64,000 nucleotides of DNA from an uncultured Verrucomicrobiota bacterium (GCA_903838675.1 CAILZI010000231.1:1-64000), one strand, 5' to 3'. Positions 17,126 to 25,704 are shown, counted from the stretch's first letter. Made by a program: numbers and translations. Notes: generated from the sequence alone by a model not told the origin.

Positions 17126-18436
17126 TCAGTCAGGGGACGACTTGAGCGGGATCACAACCTCGATTCGAAGGCCCTGCGGAACCACACTGCTGGCGGTCAG
17201 CTCGCCGCCGGACTGCCGCGCCCGTGCACGCATGCCCACCATGCCGAGGCTGGGGCTGTAAATGATTTCTCCCGTGTGACTGGGCAGGCCCTTGCCGTTG
17301 TCTTCAATCGTGAGAACGATGTTTTGATCACTGTGCGCGAGGCGAACCTTCACTTCCGTGGCCTCCGAGTGGCGGGCGATGTTGGTGAATGCCTCCTGGG
17401 CGATGCGGAACAGGTGCGTTTCCGTTTCATCTGCCAGCCGGCCCGTAAAGTCAGAATCGTAATCCACTTTAAGCCGCGTGCGCTGGCCAAATTTCTCCGC
17501 CAGCCAGCGCAGACCGGCATCCAGGCCAAAATCATCCAGAATGACAGGCCGCAAAAGATGCGAGAGTTCGCGAACATTTGCGATGGACTCATCCACCAGA
17601 TGCAGGCAGTCGGCGCGCAGAGAGGGCAGATCATGGGTGGACCCCTTCGTCAGATTGGAACGCACTGCGGCCAGCGACTGGCCCAGTTCATCGTGCAGTT
17701 CATGAGAAAACCGCCTTGCGGCCTGTTCCTGGGTCTGCAGCATGTGCCAGGACACTCGGCTCAGTTCCTCGGACTGCCAGCGGATGCGCTGAATGCTCTT
17801 GCGGGCAAAGGCAATGGTCAGAATGGCGGAAATCGCTGCCAGGATGGCGCTGGAACCCATCAGCAGCGTGGAGTCATTACTGAGATCCTGCGACTGCTGC
17901 TCCAGCTTGTGTTCGGTCTTGGTAAGATGCTCCGAGCTGCTTTTGATCAGCTTGTTGACCAGTTCGACAACCCGGCCGTGATGCAGGAAAAGGGTCTCCA
18001 GCTTGTCCCGCTGCACGGGTTCATGGCTTTCCAGCAACCGGTGTGACTCCTGGGTGAAAGCTTTGACGCCCCGGTCCAGATCCGCCCACAACTCAGCATC
18101 TGCCAGGGACCGCACTTCAGGACCCAATCGTGAAATCTGCCGGTCGCTTTCATCCAGCTCCTGCAACAGCTTTGCCAGATCTGCGCGCTTCAGCTCAAAC
18201 TGGGCGAACTGATGCAGCACCCCGGTCATGGTGTTTTCCTCCGACTGCACATCCTGCCGCAGTCGCGCAATGAGGAACTGGTCGCGCGCCATCTGCTCCA
18301 CTCCCCGCCTGATGCCCTGGCTCTGACGCACGGCGATGAGGCCCGCCGTGCCCAGCAGCACCATCACCAGCAGAAATCCCAGTGCCAGCACACGCAGCAC
18401 ATAACGTTCAGTGATCCGCAAAAAGGTGAACGACAT
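17126..18436 (-). CDS. NarX/DegS-type sensor histidine kinase (HisKA_3)
   Basis: A 436-residue membrane kinase. TM1 is at about 15-36 (VLALGFLLVMVLLGTAGLIAV). A helical sensor region of about 150 residues rich in Leu and charged residues follows, then TM2 at about 192-211. The HisKA_3 dimerisation box is FSHELHDELGQSLAAVRSNL, with the phospho-acceptor expected at H248. The HATPase region contains RIAQEAFTNIARHSEATEV (N box), DNGKGLP (G1) and LGMVGMRARARQSGGEL (G2). It lies 53 bp downstream of its response regulator on the same strand. The signal is unknown. The sensor region looks like a four-helix bundle rather than PAS or CACHE. Confidence 0.92.
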   Translation of the reverse strand: MSFTFLRITERYVLRVLALGFLLVMVLLGTAGLIAVRQSQGIRRGVEQMARDQFLIARLRQDVQSEENTMTGVLHQFAQFELKRADLAKLLQELDESDRQISRLGPEVRSLADAELWADLDRGVKAFTQESHRLLESHEPVQRDKLETLFLHHGRVVELVNKLIKSSSEHLTKTEHKLEQQSQDLSNDSTLLMGSSAILAAISAILTIAFARKSIQRIRWQSEELSRVSWHMLQTQEQAARRFSHELHDELGQSLAAVRSNLTKGSTHDLPSLRADCLHLVDESIANVRELSHLLRPVILDDFGLDAGLRWLAEKFGQRTRLKVDYDSDFTGRLADETETHLFRIAQEAFTNIARHSEATEVKVRLAHSDQNIVLTIEDNGKGLPSHTGEIIYSPSLGMVGMRARARQSGGELTASSVVPQGLRIEVVIPLKSSPD

Positions 18437-18489
18437 GGCGACGGGGAAAGGAACTCAAAAGGCCATTACAATCGACTCGTCAGACATGA

Positions 18490-19131
18490 TCAGTCAATCA
18501 ACCCGTTGCGGATGGAAAAGCGCACCAGCTCGCCGATGGAGTGAAGATTGAGTTTTTCCATGATGCGCCCGCGATGCGCCTCCACGGTGTAAACACTCAG
18601 GTTCAGCACCGAGGCGATTTCCTTGTTGGTCTTGCTCTCCGAGATCATCTGCAACACCTCACGCTCCCGGGGTGAGAGCAGGTCTATCGGATTGGTGACA
18701 TGCTTGCGATAGTCGTCCAGTACGGCATCGCTGACCTCCGGGCTGAGAAAGCCTTTGCCGTTGGCGACGGCCCGCACAGCCGAAAGGAGATCGCTTTCGT
18801 TGCTGTCCTTCAGCAGGTAGCCGTTGGCTCCTGCACGCAGCATTTCACGCACATAGACCGAGTCCTTCTGCATGGAGAGCGCCAGGATGCGCGCCTTCGG
18901 CACGGCTTTGGTGATCTGCCGCGCCGCTTCAATGCCGTTGAGCTCAGGCATCGTCACGTCCAGGACCACGATGTCCGGCTGCAAGTTGATCGCTTTTTCC
19001 ACCGCCTCCCGCCCATTGGCCGCCTCACCTACAACTTCCATGTCCCACTGCGCGGCGAGGATCATGCGGAAGCCGTTGCGGACTACGGCATGGTCATCGG
19101 CAAGAAGAATACGGGTTGTTTTGGCTGACAT
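18490..19131 (-). CDS. NarL/FixJ-family response regulator
   Basis: A 213-residue regulator. The receiver domain has the acidic pair D12/D13 (LLADDH), phospho-acceptor D58 (IVVLDVTMPELNG), a conserved Ser in LALSMQKDS and Lys in GYLLKDSNESDL. The C-terminal LuxR-type HTH is LSPREREVLQMISESKTNKEIASVLNLS followed by VEAHRGRIMEKL. The ATG at 19131 gives the standard receiver start; upstream in-frame codons would run into the TonB-receptor promoter. It is transcribed with the kinase and divergently from the TonB-dependent receptor. The 112 bp between them probably hold both promoters, so the receptor is a candidate target. Confidence 0.94.
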   Translation of the reverse strand: MSAKTTRILLADDHAVVRNGFRMILAAQWDMEVVGEAANGREAVEKAINLQPDIVVLDVTMPELNGIEAARQITKAVPKARILALSMQKDSVYVREMLRAGANGYLLKDSNESDLLSAVRAVANGKGFLSPEVSDAVLDDYRKHVTNPIDLLSPREREVLQMISESKTNKEIASVLNLSVYTVEAHRGRIMEKLNLHSIGELVRFSIRNGLID

Positions 19132-19243
19132 GGGGCCAGCACCATAGCGAACCTCCGGCGTGCGGCAAAGGGCAAAAATTGAGGTCATTTCGTGGGAAAC
19201 CGCGCGGCTGGTCGTCCCAGAAAAGCCGACCTTGTCCCGCTTC

Positions 19244-21334
19244 ATGTCCTTTTTTCGCCACTCCAGAGTTTGTCTTAGCATCGTCCTGATGCCTCTGTTG
19301 AGTCATGCCCAGCCGGCGGCCAAGGCTCCAGGTGGAGAAGGCTCACTGGCTGAGGAATTGGCGCTCGAAATGCCTGAAATCGTCATCGAGGGCAAGGCCG
19401 AGAGCCTCATCGGCATCGCCACCTCAGCGTCAAAAGGCCAGACCAGCGCCAAAGAACTGCTGGCGCGGCCATTCTCCCGCCGGGGTGAACTGCTGGAAAG
19501 CATTCCCGGTTTCATCGCCACCCAGCATAGCGGCGACGGCAAGGCGAACCAGTATTACCTGCGCGGCACCAACCTGGACCACGGCAACGACTTCTCCATT
19601 TTCGTCGATGGCATGCAGGTCAATCTGCGCAACCACGCCCACGGCCAGGGCTACGCGGACATGAACTTTCTCATTCCAGAGCTCGTGGGCCAGCTCGAGT
19701 ACTGGAAGGGCACCTACTATGCTCAGCATGGGGATTTGAGTTCCACGGGCTCGGCACGTTTCAAGCTGGTTGATTCCCTGCCCCAAGGCATCGTGAGCAC
19801 CACGCTGGGCCAGTATCAATACGAGCGCACATTGATTGCAGACACCATCAAGGCTGGTGCCGGCCAGCTCACTGTGGCCGTGGAGCAGCAGTATTACAAC
19901 GGCCCATGGGACCTGCATGCCAATGCAGCACGATGGAACGGCTTTCTGCGGTGGCATTGGAGTGACGCCACGGACAGCGTGAACATAACGCTCATGGGCT
20001 ACCACGGCAGGTGGAACTCCACCGACCAGGTGCCGCAGCGCGTGATCGGCAGTCTCATCGGCCGCTATGGCAACATTGACCCTACGGACGGCGGCAATTC
20101 GCAGCGCCACAGCCTGTCTTTCGACTGGGTGCATGAGGGTGACCACACCACGACACGCGCCAATGTTTATGCGGGCTACTATGATCTCGATCTCTTTTCT
20201 GATTTCACGTTTTTCATGGACCATCCCGTGCAGGGGGACCAGTTCGAGCAGCAGGACCACCGCTGGTTTGTCGGCGGACAGCTCGCACGTGACTGGCGCT
20301 GGGATGCCATGGGGCAGGAGCAGCGCTTCACGCTGGGAATGCAGATGCGCACGGACTTCATCAACGGCCTCGGTCTCTACGACACCACCCAGCGCCAGCG
20401 CTGGAACACCGTCAGCCTCAATGACATCATCCAGGACACCTGGGGGCTGTATGCCGAGGCGGAGCTCAAGCCCACCAAGTGGATGCGCATCATCCCCGGC
20501 TTGCGGGGCGACGTCATGCAGTTCGATGTAACACACAGCAACATACCGGGAAATTCAGGCTCCCTCACGCGGGGCATCATCAGCCCCAAACTCAATCTCG
20601 TCTTTGGTCCCTGGGCCAAAACCGAGTTCTATCTTAATGCCGGCACCGGCTTTCACAGCAATGATGCCCGCGGGGTGGTTTCAACCCTTGATCCTGCGAC
20701 CGGCCTGCCTTCAGCACGTGCGTCGCCCCTGGTTCGCACCTACGGCGCCGAGTTCGGCATTCGCAATGAATCCATTTCCAAGCTGGTCAATACGCTCTCG
20801 TTTTGGACACTGCACAGCGGTTCAGAGTTGATCTATCAGGGCGACACCGGCTCGTCCAGCCCCGGCCCGGCCTCGCAGCGCTACGGCGTGGAGCTCTCCA
20901 GCTACTGGCGGCCCAATGACTGGACCATGGTGGACGTCGAAGCGACCTACACCAATGCGTTCTTGATCACCCAAAATCCATCGTACCAGAAAGTCCCCAA
21001 CTCCATTCCCTACACCCTGAACGCCGGTGTCACTCTTGGCGCTGCGCAGGGGGTGTTTGGATCGCTCCGGGTGCGCTACATCGCACCGCGGCCGTTGGAT
21101 CAAGTCGTGGATGTTCACTCGCGCGAGTCTATTCAGGTCAATGCTCGCGTGGGCTACCGGCACAAAAACCTGGAGATCGCGCTGGATTGCCTGAACCTTC
21201 TCAACCGCAGCGACTACGATGTCGCTTACTACTATGCCTCCCAGCTTAAAAGCGATGCAGCCCCGGTGAACGGCGTCCATGTACATCCCATCGAACCGCG
21301 CATGTTTCGCCTTTCGGTGACCTACCGCTTCTAG
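19244..21334 (+). CDS. TonB-dependent outer-membrane receptor
   Basis: A 696-residue receptor. A signal peptide runs to about residue 23 (LMPLLSHA), followed by a TonB-box-like PEIVIEGK and a plug domain with LLESIPGFIATQHSGDGKAN, YYLRGTNLDHG and FSIFVDGMQVNLRNHAHGQG. The remainder is a beta-barrel with alternating aromatic strands that ends in the canonical terminal Phe (RLSVTYRF). The ligand cannot be read from sequence. The His-rich plug turn NHAHGQGYADMNF is characteristic of one TonB-receptor subfamily but does not define the substrate. It is divergent from the response-regulator gene. No TonB/ExbBD genes are nearby. Confidence 0.93.
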   Translation: MSFFRHSRVCLSIVLMPLLSHAQPAAKAPGGEGSLAEELALEMPEIVIEGKAESLIGIATSASKGQTSAKELLARPFSRRGELLESIPGFIATQHSGDGKANQYYLRGTNLDHGNDFSIFVDGMQVNLRNHAHGQGYADMNFLIPELVGQLEYWKGTYYAQHGDLSSTGSARFKLVDSLPQGIVSTTLGQYQYERTLIADTIKAGAGQLTVAVEQQYYNGPWDLHANAARWNGFLRWHWSDATDSVNITLMGYHGRWNSTDQVPQRVIGSLIGRYGNIDPTDGGNSQRHSLSFDWVHEGDHTTTRANVYAGYYDLDLFSDFTFFMDHPVQGDQFEQQDHRWFVGGQLARDWRWDAMGQEQRFTLGMQMRTDFINGLGLYDTTQRQRWNTVSLNDIIQDTWGLYAEAELKPTKWMRIIPGLRGDVMQFDVTHSNIPGNSGSLTRGIISPKLNLVFGPWAKTEFYLNAGTGFHSNDARGVVSTLDPATGLPSARASPLVRTYGAEFGIRNESISKLVNTLSFWTLHSGSELIYQGDTGSSSPGPASQRYGVELSSYWRPNDWTMVDVEATYTNAFLITQNPSYQKVPNSIPYTLNAGVTLGAAQGVFGSLRVRYIAPRPLDQVVDVHSRESIQVNARVGYRHKNLEIALDCLNLLNRSDYDVAYYYASQLKSDAAPVNGVHVHPIEPRMFRLSVTYRF

Positions 21335-21411
21335 GGGCAGGCAGCAAATGCGGCAAAGTAGCAGATATGGCCTGTTGTAAAAACTTCCGCAGCATACGAC
21401 CTTTCGTCCCC

Positions 21412-22329
21412 ATGTCTCTGCCGCGCCTGCTCGCCATTCTCCTATGCACTTCTGCCACGCTCATCGCGCAGGTGGTCAGTTCGCCACTGAAGATCGAGGT
21501 GCGGCGTGCTCTCCCAGCGGAAGATGCCCCACAGCAGCCAACCATGCCAGACACAGCCACGTTAACACGCGTGCTGCCGGCCAATCGCAAGAGCGTCTAC
21601 AGCCGTTGCGAGACGACGCTGCCGCTGATCGCCATCACCTTTGATGACGGGCCTGATCCAGTGCTCACACCGCGTCTGCTGGATTTGCTCAAGCAACGTG
21701 GCATCCACGCAACTTTCTTTCTCGTCGGCAAGAATGCCGCCGCTTTTCCCGAAGTTGTACACCGCATTGTGGAGGAGGGGCATGAAGTGGGCAATCACAG
21801 CTGGTCACATCCTTTGTTAACCCAGCTCAGTCAGGAAAGCGTGGAGAGCCAGTTGCGCCGCACGCACGACGCCATCTTGAAAGGCTGTGGCACCGCACCT
21901 TTGCTGTACCGCCCGCCTTACGGTGCTGTGCGTGTTTCGCAGCGTACACGAATCGAAAAAACCTTCGGGTATCCGGCCATCCTCTGGGACGTGGATCCCC
22001 AGGACTGGCAACACCCTCGCAGTGCGCAGAAGGTGTATGACCGCATTCACAACCAGACCCGCCCTGGATCCATCATCCTCTGCCATGACATCCACGAGAC
22101 CACTGTCGCCGCAATGCCAGCCACGCTGGATGACCTCACTGCTCGTGGCTTTCGTTTTGCCACGGTCACCCAGTTGATCGCCTACACCACCCCGCCGGAG
22201 ATCATGGGCCCCCCTGCCCCAACTCCCCTGCCACCCAAGCCTCTCGCTGATCCGCAATCTGACACCATTGGTAAAGACACAGCCAAATCCGATGAAAAAA
22301 ACCGAGAGAAGAAGGTTCAGTCGAATTGA
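21412..22329 (+). CDS. secreted polysaccharide deacetylase (NodB domain)
   Basis: A 305-residue carbohydrate esterase family 4 protein. The signal peptide covers about residues 1-20. The NodB domain runs from about 72 to 265 with motif 1 TFDDGPDP (D78 catalytic base, D79 metal), motif 2 HSWSH (H129 and H133, metal), motif 3 RPPYGA, motif 4 WDVDPQDW and motif 5 CHDIHETT. It should remove N- or O-acetyl groups from peptidoglycan, chitin-like or other glycans in the periplasm or outside. The C-terminal tail is Pro- and Lys-rich. The ATG at 21412 starts a clean signal peptide; the upstream ATG at 21367 does not. Hairpins downstream may end transcription. Confidence 0.9.
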   Translation: MSLPRLLAILLCTSATLIAQVVSSPLKIEVRRALPAEDAPQQPTMPDTATLTRVLPANRKSVYSRCETTLPLIAITFDDGPDPVLTPRLLDLLKQRGIHATFFLVGKNAAAFPEVVHRIVEEGHEVGNHSWSHPLLTQLSQESVESQLRRTHDAILKGCGTAPLLYRPPYGAVRVSQRTRIEKTFGYPAILWDVDPQDWQHPRSAQKVYDRIHNQTRPGSIILCHDIHETTVAAMPATLDDLTARGFRFATVTQLIAYTTPPEIMGPPAPTPLPPKPLADPQSDTIGKDTAKSDEKNREKKVQSN

Positions 22330-22374
22330 TGCTGACTTTGCCATGAAACCAAGCCAGTTGAGCCGCACAGGATC

Positions 22375-22394
22375 TTGGTGCTTCTAAGCACCAA
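22375..22394. repeat. perfect 9-bp hairpin
   Basis: TTGGTGCTT and AAGCACCAA face each other across only two bases (CT). It sits 45 bp after the deacetylase stop and may act as a transcription terminator or mRNA-stabilising stem. No T-tract follows. Confidence 0.5.
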
Positions 22395-22518
22395 CAGGAT
22401 CTGGCAGACTGCATTTTCAGCTGTCGCACCCTCCATCGGGCGTTGTCCCTAACTTGAAACAGGCGGGCACTACCGCTTCTTGCCACGAGCAAAATGAGGG
22501 CAGCTGAGCCTCTGACCA

Positions 22519-22538
22519 GCAGGATCCATTGATCCTGC
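22519..22538. repeat. perfect 8-bp hairpin
   Basis: GCAGGATC and GATCCTGC are separated by the loop CATT. It is the second compact hairpin in this gap and shares the word GGATC with the area around the first, so a degraded REP-like element is conceivable. No terminator T-run is present. Confidence 0.45.
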
Positions 22539-22695
22539 AAATGCGACTGCACGGCCAAGAAGAGCCCACTCAATTGGAGGCGTCACAAATATGTAATAAT
22601 TGTCAAAAATGAGTAACTTCTTGTAAATGAACTGCAAAATTTCCATTATTTATTTCGACCACATTGCCATTTAAGTATAATTAATTGAATAATTC

Positions 22696-22732
22696 ATAAT
22701 TGAAACGCTTTACAGAGAATTGTTTCAATTAT
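22696..22732. promoter_or_regulatory. perfect 11-bp inverted repeat upstream of the PEP-CTERM gene
   Basis: ATAATTGAAAC and GTTTCAATTAT are separated by 15 bases. This places the half-site centres about 26 bp apart, roughly two and a half helical turns. It lies 73 bp before the ATG at 22805 in an AT-rich stretch. It could be an operator for a dimeric regulator or a 5-prime mRNA stem. The regulator is unknown. Confidence 0.5.
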
Positions 22733-22804
22733 AGTTTATGCCATGCTATTCATTTAGGTTCAGTGAATCTAATTTGAGAATCAGAACTGTTACTATTTGC
22801 AACC

Positions 22805-23623
22805 ATGAAAACGCTACCCTCTGCTCATCAGCTGCAACGTCTGCCCCTGACGGCTGCCATGCTGCTTGCTTTTACAAGCCTTGGTTTCTCCGCATCAACC
22901 ATTGAATTGAATCAGCCCTATGCCCCGGCTGGCGAGAATTACAGCATCACGGCGCTGCAAAACCTCACTCCTTTGACCTTGGACGGTGGTACATCGGCAG
23001 GGGTCAATCCAAATGTAAATCTTGAATTTCAAGGCGGTTTCGGAGTCCGGTATGAAAACGCCTATGGTCAACTGACTGACTTTGGCATCGGACTTTACGA
23101 TGCGAGCTGCGCTCCAGGCATCCAAACTGCCTCCACCGGCCTAAACATTGCTTTCGATCAACTGGTCTCAAGCAATGGCCTGTCCGCCACCCTGGGAGAC
23201 TTCCACCTCAACGAATTCTCAACCGACGCCGACCCCAGCAAAGTAGCCCCGACCATCTCCATCTATGGCATCGGCAATTTGCTTCTGGGTAACTTCTCGA
23301 CCGCAGACATCCTTGCAAGTCATGCCGTGAGCCTCCTGACAAGCCTGGATCCAATCGCCAAGACCGACCTTTGGAAGCTCAATCTGAGCGCCCTGGTCGG
23401 CCCCAACGTTCAGGTTTCCGGTTTTACTCTGGCAGCAGACACCCATAACGGTGGTGGCAGCCTGATGGTAGTCAATAGCGACCCCTACTTTCTCGTGGGT
23501 GTGAACGGCTGCGATTGCGCAGCGGTTCCAGAGCCAGGCTCGGCCTTTCTCATTCTAAGTGCTGGCCTCGGTGCCCTGATCATCATCCGCCGCAGGAATC
23601 GCGACCTGTTCTCTTCCAAGTAA
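22805..23623 (+). CDS. PEP-CTERM sorting domain protein, function unknown
   Basis: A 272-residue exported protein. The signal peptide covers about 1-30 (LTAAMLLAFTSLGFSAS). A middle region of about 200 residues has no recognisable domain and is rich in Asn, Gly, Leu and Ser, as in beta-sandwich surface proteins. The C-terminus is a PEP-CTERM anchor: VPEPGS, a hydrophobic helix (AFLILSAGLGALIIII) and the basic tail RRRNR. Such proteins are processed by exosortase and usually go to the outer surface or exopolysaccharide; no exosortase gene is in the window. It has its own AT-rich promoter region and is followed by a strong terminator, so it is a single-gene unit. Confidence 0.85.
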   Translation: MKTLPSAHQLQRLPLTAAMLLAFTSLGFSASTIELNQPYAPAGENYSITALQNLTPLTLDGGTSAGVNPNVNLEFQGGFGVRYENAYGQLTDFGIGLYDASCAPGIQTASTGLNIAFDQLVSSNGLSATLGDFHLNEFSTDADPSKVAPTISIYGIGNLLLGNFSTADILASHAVSLLTSLDPIAKTDLWKLNLSALVGPNVQVSGFTLAADTHNGGGSLMVVNSDPYFLVGVNGCDCAAVPEPGSAFLILSAGLGALIIIRRRNRDLFSSK

Positions 23624-23654
23624 TCGGCCTTTGATTTCACTCTGTTGTTAATGT

Positions 23655-23688
23655 GCCGTGGGAGCTGAGAGTCTCCCACGGCTTTTTT
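23655..23688 (+). terminator. strong intrinsic terminator of the PEP-CTERM gene
   Basis: GCCGTGGGAG and CTCCCACGGC form a perfect 10-bp GC-rich stem with an 8-nt loop, followed immediately by six T residues. It lies 32 bp after the stop codon. Confidence 0.93.
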
Positions 23689-23709
23689 GTGGCACAGCCC
23701 CTGCGGATT

Positions 23710-25002
23710 CTACTCTTTGAACTCCTCTCGTTCAGGAATCCGTGTGAAGGCAATCTTGGTGCCCGAAAAAGTACGTACCGTGTCAGGGGTAAAACCGATC
23801 ACCACAGAATCACGACCGTACTTCTGATTGATCTGATCCATCACGCGGCTCAGATGTTCACGCTGCTCCTTCGGAGCCGATGCTCCTGAAGAGCTGAAGA
23901 GTTCAAGCTGCTGCGGACATGCCTCGGCCACCAGTCCAAACAGAGTTACGGACACCTTCTTCACCCGCTGCCAGCGCGCCTGCTTCATCACCTGCTGCCA
24001 CAGGTTCGCAAGCACTTGTGCCAGCACAATGCTGTCGGATCCCTCATCAAACTTCGCCTGCGCCTCACACCGCGGCCCATCCTCCGTCCGCACGCTCAAG
24101 TGCAGATGTCTGGCTCGGTACTTCATGCGGCGCAGCCGGCTTGCCGCTTTTAGCAACAGTCTGCGGGCTACAATGCCAGCCTCAGGCGGTGTGCGCAGGT
24201 CCGGCGCCAGCACATGACTGTGCCCGATTGTGCGATGAGCCGGCGGCAGGTCATCCTCCGTCGCGCCACCATGCAGTCCATGCCAGAACCGGTCACCTCC
24301 AACCCCGCCCCAGGCACGGTGCAGAGTCTCGCGCTCGGCCGCCCAAAGATCCGCCATCGTCCGAATGCCGCAGGCATGCAGACGTGGTTCCATTTGGCGG
24401 CCGATCCCGCAGAGATCACGCAACTCCAGTTCCAGCAGCCGTCCCGGCAGTTCTTCCGGCAGCAGCACCACCAGACCGTCCGGCTTCTGCATGTCGCTGG
24501 CCACCTTCGCTAAAAAGCGGTTTGGCGCCAGACCGATCGAGCAGGTGATGCACTCGCCTACACGCTCCCGCAGGCCTTGTTTGATGCGCCTGGACAGATC
24601 CATCGCCACATTCAGGCGGCGGCGCGGTGCATCCAGCTTGCAGGCCATTTCGTCGATCGAGCAGATCACATGCACTGGAAAATGCCGCTCCACCTCCTCG
24701 ATGATCTTGTGGTGATACTCCACATACACATCGTGCCCTGCCATCACCGTGATCAGTTCCGGGCAGCGCCGCCGCGCCTCGCCGATATTCGTGCCCGTCT
24801 TGATCCCAAATTTCTTCGCCTCATGGCTGGCCGCAATCGCACACGTCGCATCCGTATCCACCGGCACGACAGCAATCGGTTTGCCCCGCAGTTCCGGGTG
24901 CAACTGCTGCTCCACACTGGCGAAGTAACTGTTCAGATCAAGGAACAGCCAGTCCACGAGGGATGGTGAATTGGAAGCGTTTTCAGCGAGCATGAAGGTC
25001 AT
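23710..25002 (-). CDS. Y-family translesion DNA polymerase (DinB/UmuC-like)
   Basis: A 430-residue error-prone polymerase. The palm has the first metal-binding aspartate D22 in LFLDLNSYFASVEQQ and the hallmark SIDE motif (D117, E118). Next come CSIGLAPNRFLAKVASDMQK (thumb/finger contacts), a helix-hairpin-helix LCGIGRQMEPRLHACGI and a little-finger domain from about 270. The C-terminus is extended but no clear beta-clamp QLxLF was checked in detail (QQLELF is present near 390 and fits). I chose the ATG at 25002; 24993 is an alternative. A perfect verrucomicrobial LexA box lies 21 bp upstream, so it should be SOS-induced. No umuD, imuA or dnaE2 is adjacent, so it is a stand-alone polymerase. 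Confidence 0.9.
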   Translation of the reverse strand: MTFMLAENASNSPSLVDWLFLDLNSYFASVEQQLHPELRGKPIAVVPVDTDATCAIAASHEAKKFGIKTGTNIGEARRRCPELITVMAGHDVYVEYHHKIIEEVERHFPVHVICSIDEMACKLDAPRRRLNVAMDLSRRIKQGLRERVGECITCSIGLAPNRFLAKVASDMQKPDGLVVLLPEELPGRLLELELRDLCGIGRQMEPRLHACGIRTMADLWAAERETLHRAWGGVGGDRFWHGLHGGATEDDLPPAHRTIGHSHVLAPDLRTPPEAGIVARRLLLKAASRLRRMKYRARHLHLSVRTEDGPRCEAQAKFDEGSDSIVLAQVLANLWQQVMKQARWQRVKKVSVTLFGLVAEACPQQLELFSSSGASAPKEQREHLSRVMDQINQKYGRDSVVIGFTPDTVRTFSGTKIAFTRIPEREEFKE

Positions 25003-25022
25003 TATTCGCCGCAAAAGACAAC

Positions 25023-25036
25023 TGTTCAATAGAACA
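25023..25036. promoter_or_regulatory. LexA (SOS) box, Verrucomicrobia type
   Basis: TGTTC-AATA-GAACA is a perfect 14-bp palindrome matching the LexA motif TGTTC-N4-GAACA reported for Verrucomicrobium spinosum. It is 21 bp upstream of the Y-family polymerase start and 99 bp upstream of the divergent DUF2726 gene, so it could control one or both. Confidence 0.85.
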
Positions 25037-25134
25037 TTTCCCCTCGAAAGAGGGCCCTCATTCGCGCTTGGCCGTTACACCCTTCTTACCAAACCAGAGT
25101 TGAACTCGTTTATAATTTCCATAATTGATCAGGC

Positions 25135-25704
25135 ATGCAGCCCTCATCTGCAACGACTCCACTTTCCTCACCTGAAACATCCCCCACCTCCTATCCCCTT
25201 CTTTCCTCTGACGAAGCTCTGTTTCACGCCTGCCTAGAAAATCTCACCTCCCAGCGCTGCCACATTCAGTGCAAACCACGGCTCTTCGAAATCCTTCATG
25301 ATGAGAAGGCCGTGGGTTTTGTAAAAATCTGTCAGCGACACATCGACTTCCTCATCTACCGCAAGGGGGACTGGCTGCCCATGGTGGCCATCGAATTCGA
25401 GGACACTAGCCCTGGCAAAGCGAGCCGCAAAACGCGCGACCGCCAACTGGTAAAAGACATTTTTTCGAGCTTCGGCATCCCCCTGCTGCAGGTCAATGCC
25501 AAGGAGATCACCCAGATCGACACTCTCGTCCACAAACTCAGCAACGCCTGGCAGCAGCGCAACGCCAATCTGGAGCTCATGCCTCCCCCCAGTGAGGAGT
25601 GCGCGCCAAATCCCCCCACCACAGCCCTGCTTGCAGCCAGCTCGGGTACTGGTTCCGGTTCAACCACCCGTCTGACCACCGCCGCCTGCTCCGCTATTTC
25701 TTGA
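25135..25704 (+). CDS. DUF2726-like, restriction-endonuclease-fold protein
   Basis: A 189-residue cytoplasmic protein. Residues about 25-140 fit the DUF2726 pattern: an N-terminal LLSSDEALFHACLENL helix, a beta-strand with HIDFLIYR, then MVAIEFEDTSPGKASRKTRDR and a helix with DIFSSFGIPLLQVNA. The spacing of D, E and K in DFLIY, IEFED and the following basic stretch resembles a PD-(D/E)xK nuclease core. The C-terminal 45 residues are Pro/Ser/Thr-rich and probably disordered. It is divergent from the SOS polymerase with a LexA box between them, which suggests a DNA-damage link. Its actual activity is unknown. Confidence 0.65.
   Translation: MQPSSATTPLSSPETSPTSYPLLSSDEALFHACLENLTSQRCHIQCKPRLFEILHDEKAVGFVKICQRHIDFLIYRKGDWLPMVAIEFEDTSPGKASRKTRDRQLVKDIFSSFGIPLLQVNAKEITQIDTLVHKLSNAWQQRNANLELMPPPSEECAPNPPTTALLAASSGTGSGSTTRLTTAACSAIS

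Larger units (their letters stand above)
22330..22804. other. gene-free region with two perfect hairpins and an AT-rich promoter zone
   Basis: No coding sequence is convincing here. The first half contains two perfect hairpins, listed separately at 22375-22394 and 22519-22538, set among several GGATC-containing words. The second half (about 22575-22800) is markedly AT-rich compared with the rest of the window and carries an 11-bp inverted repeat at 22696-22732. It precedes the PEP-CTERM gene and probably contains its promoter. No sigma-54 TGGC-N9-TTGC element was seen. Confidence 0.6.
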
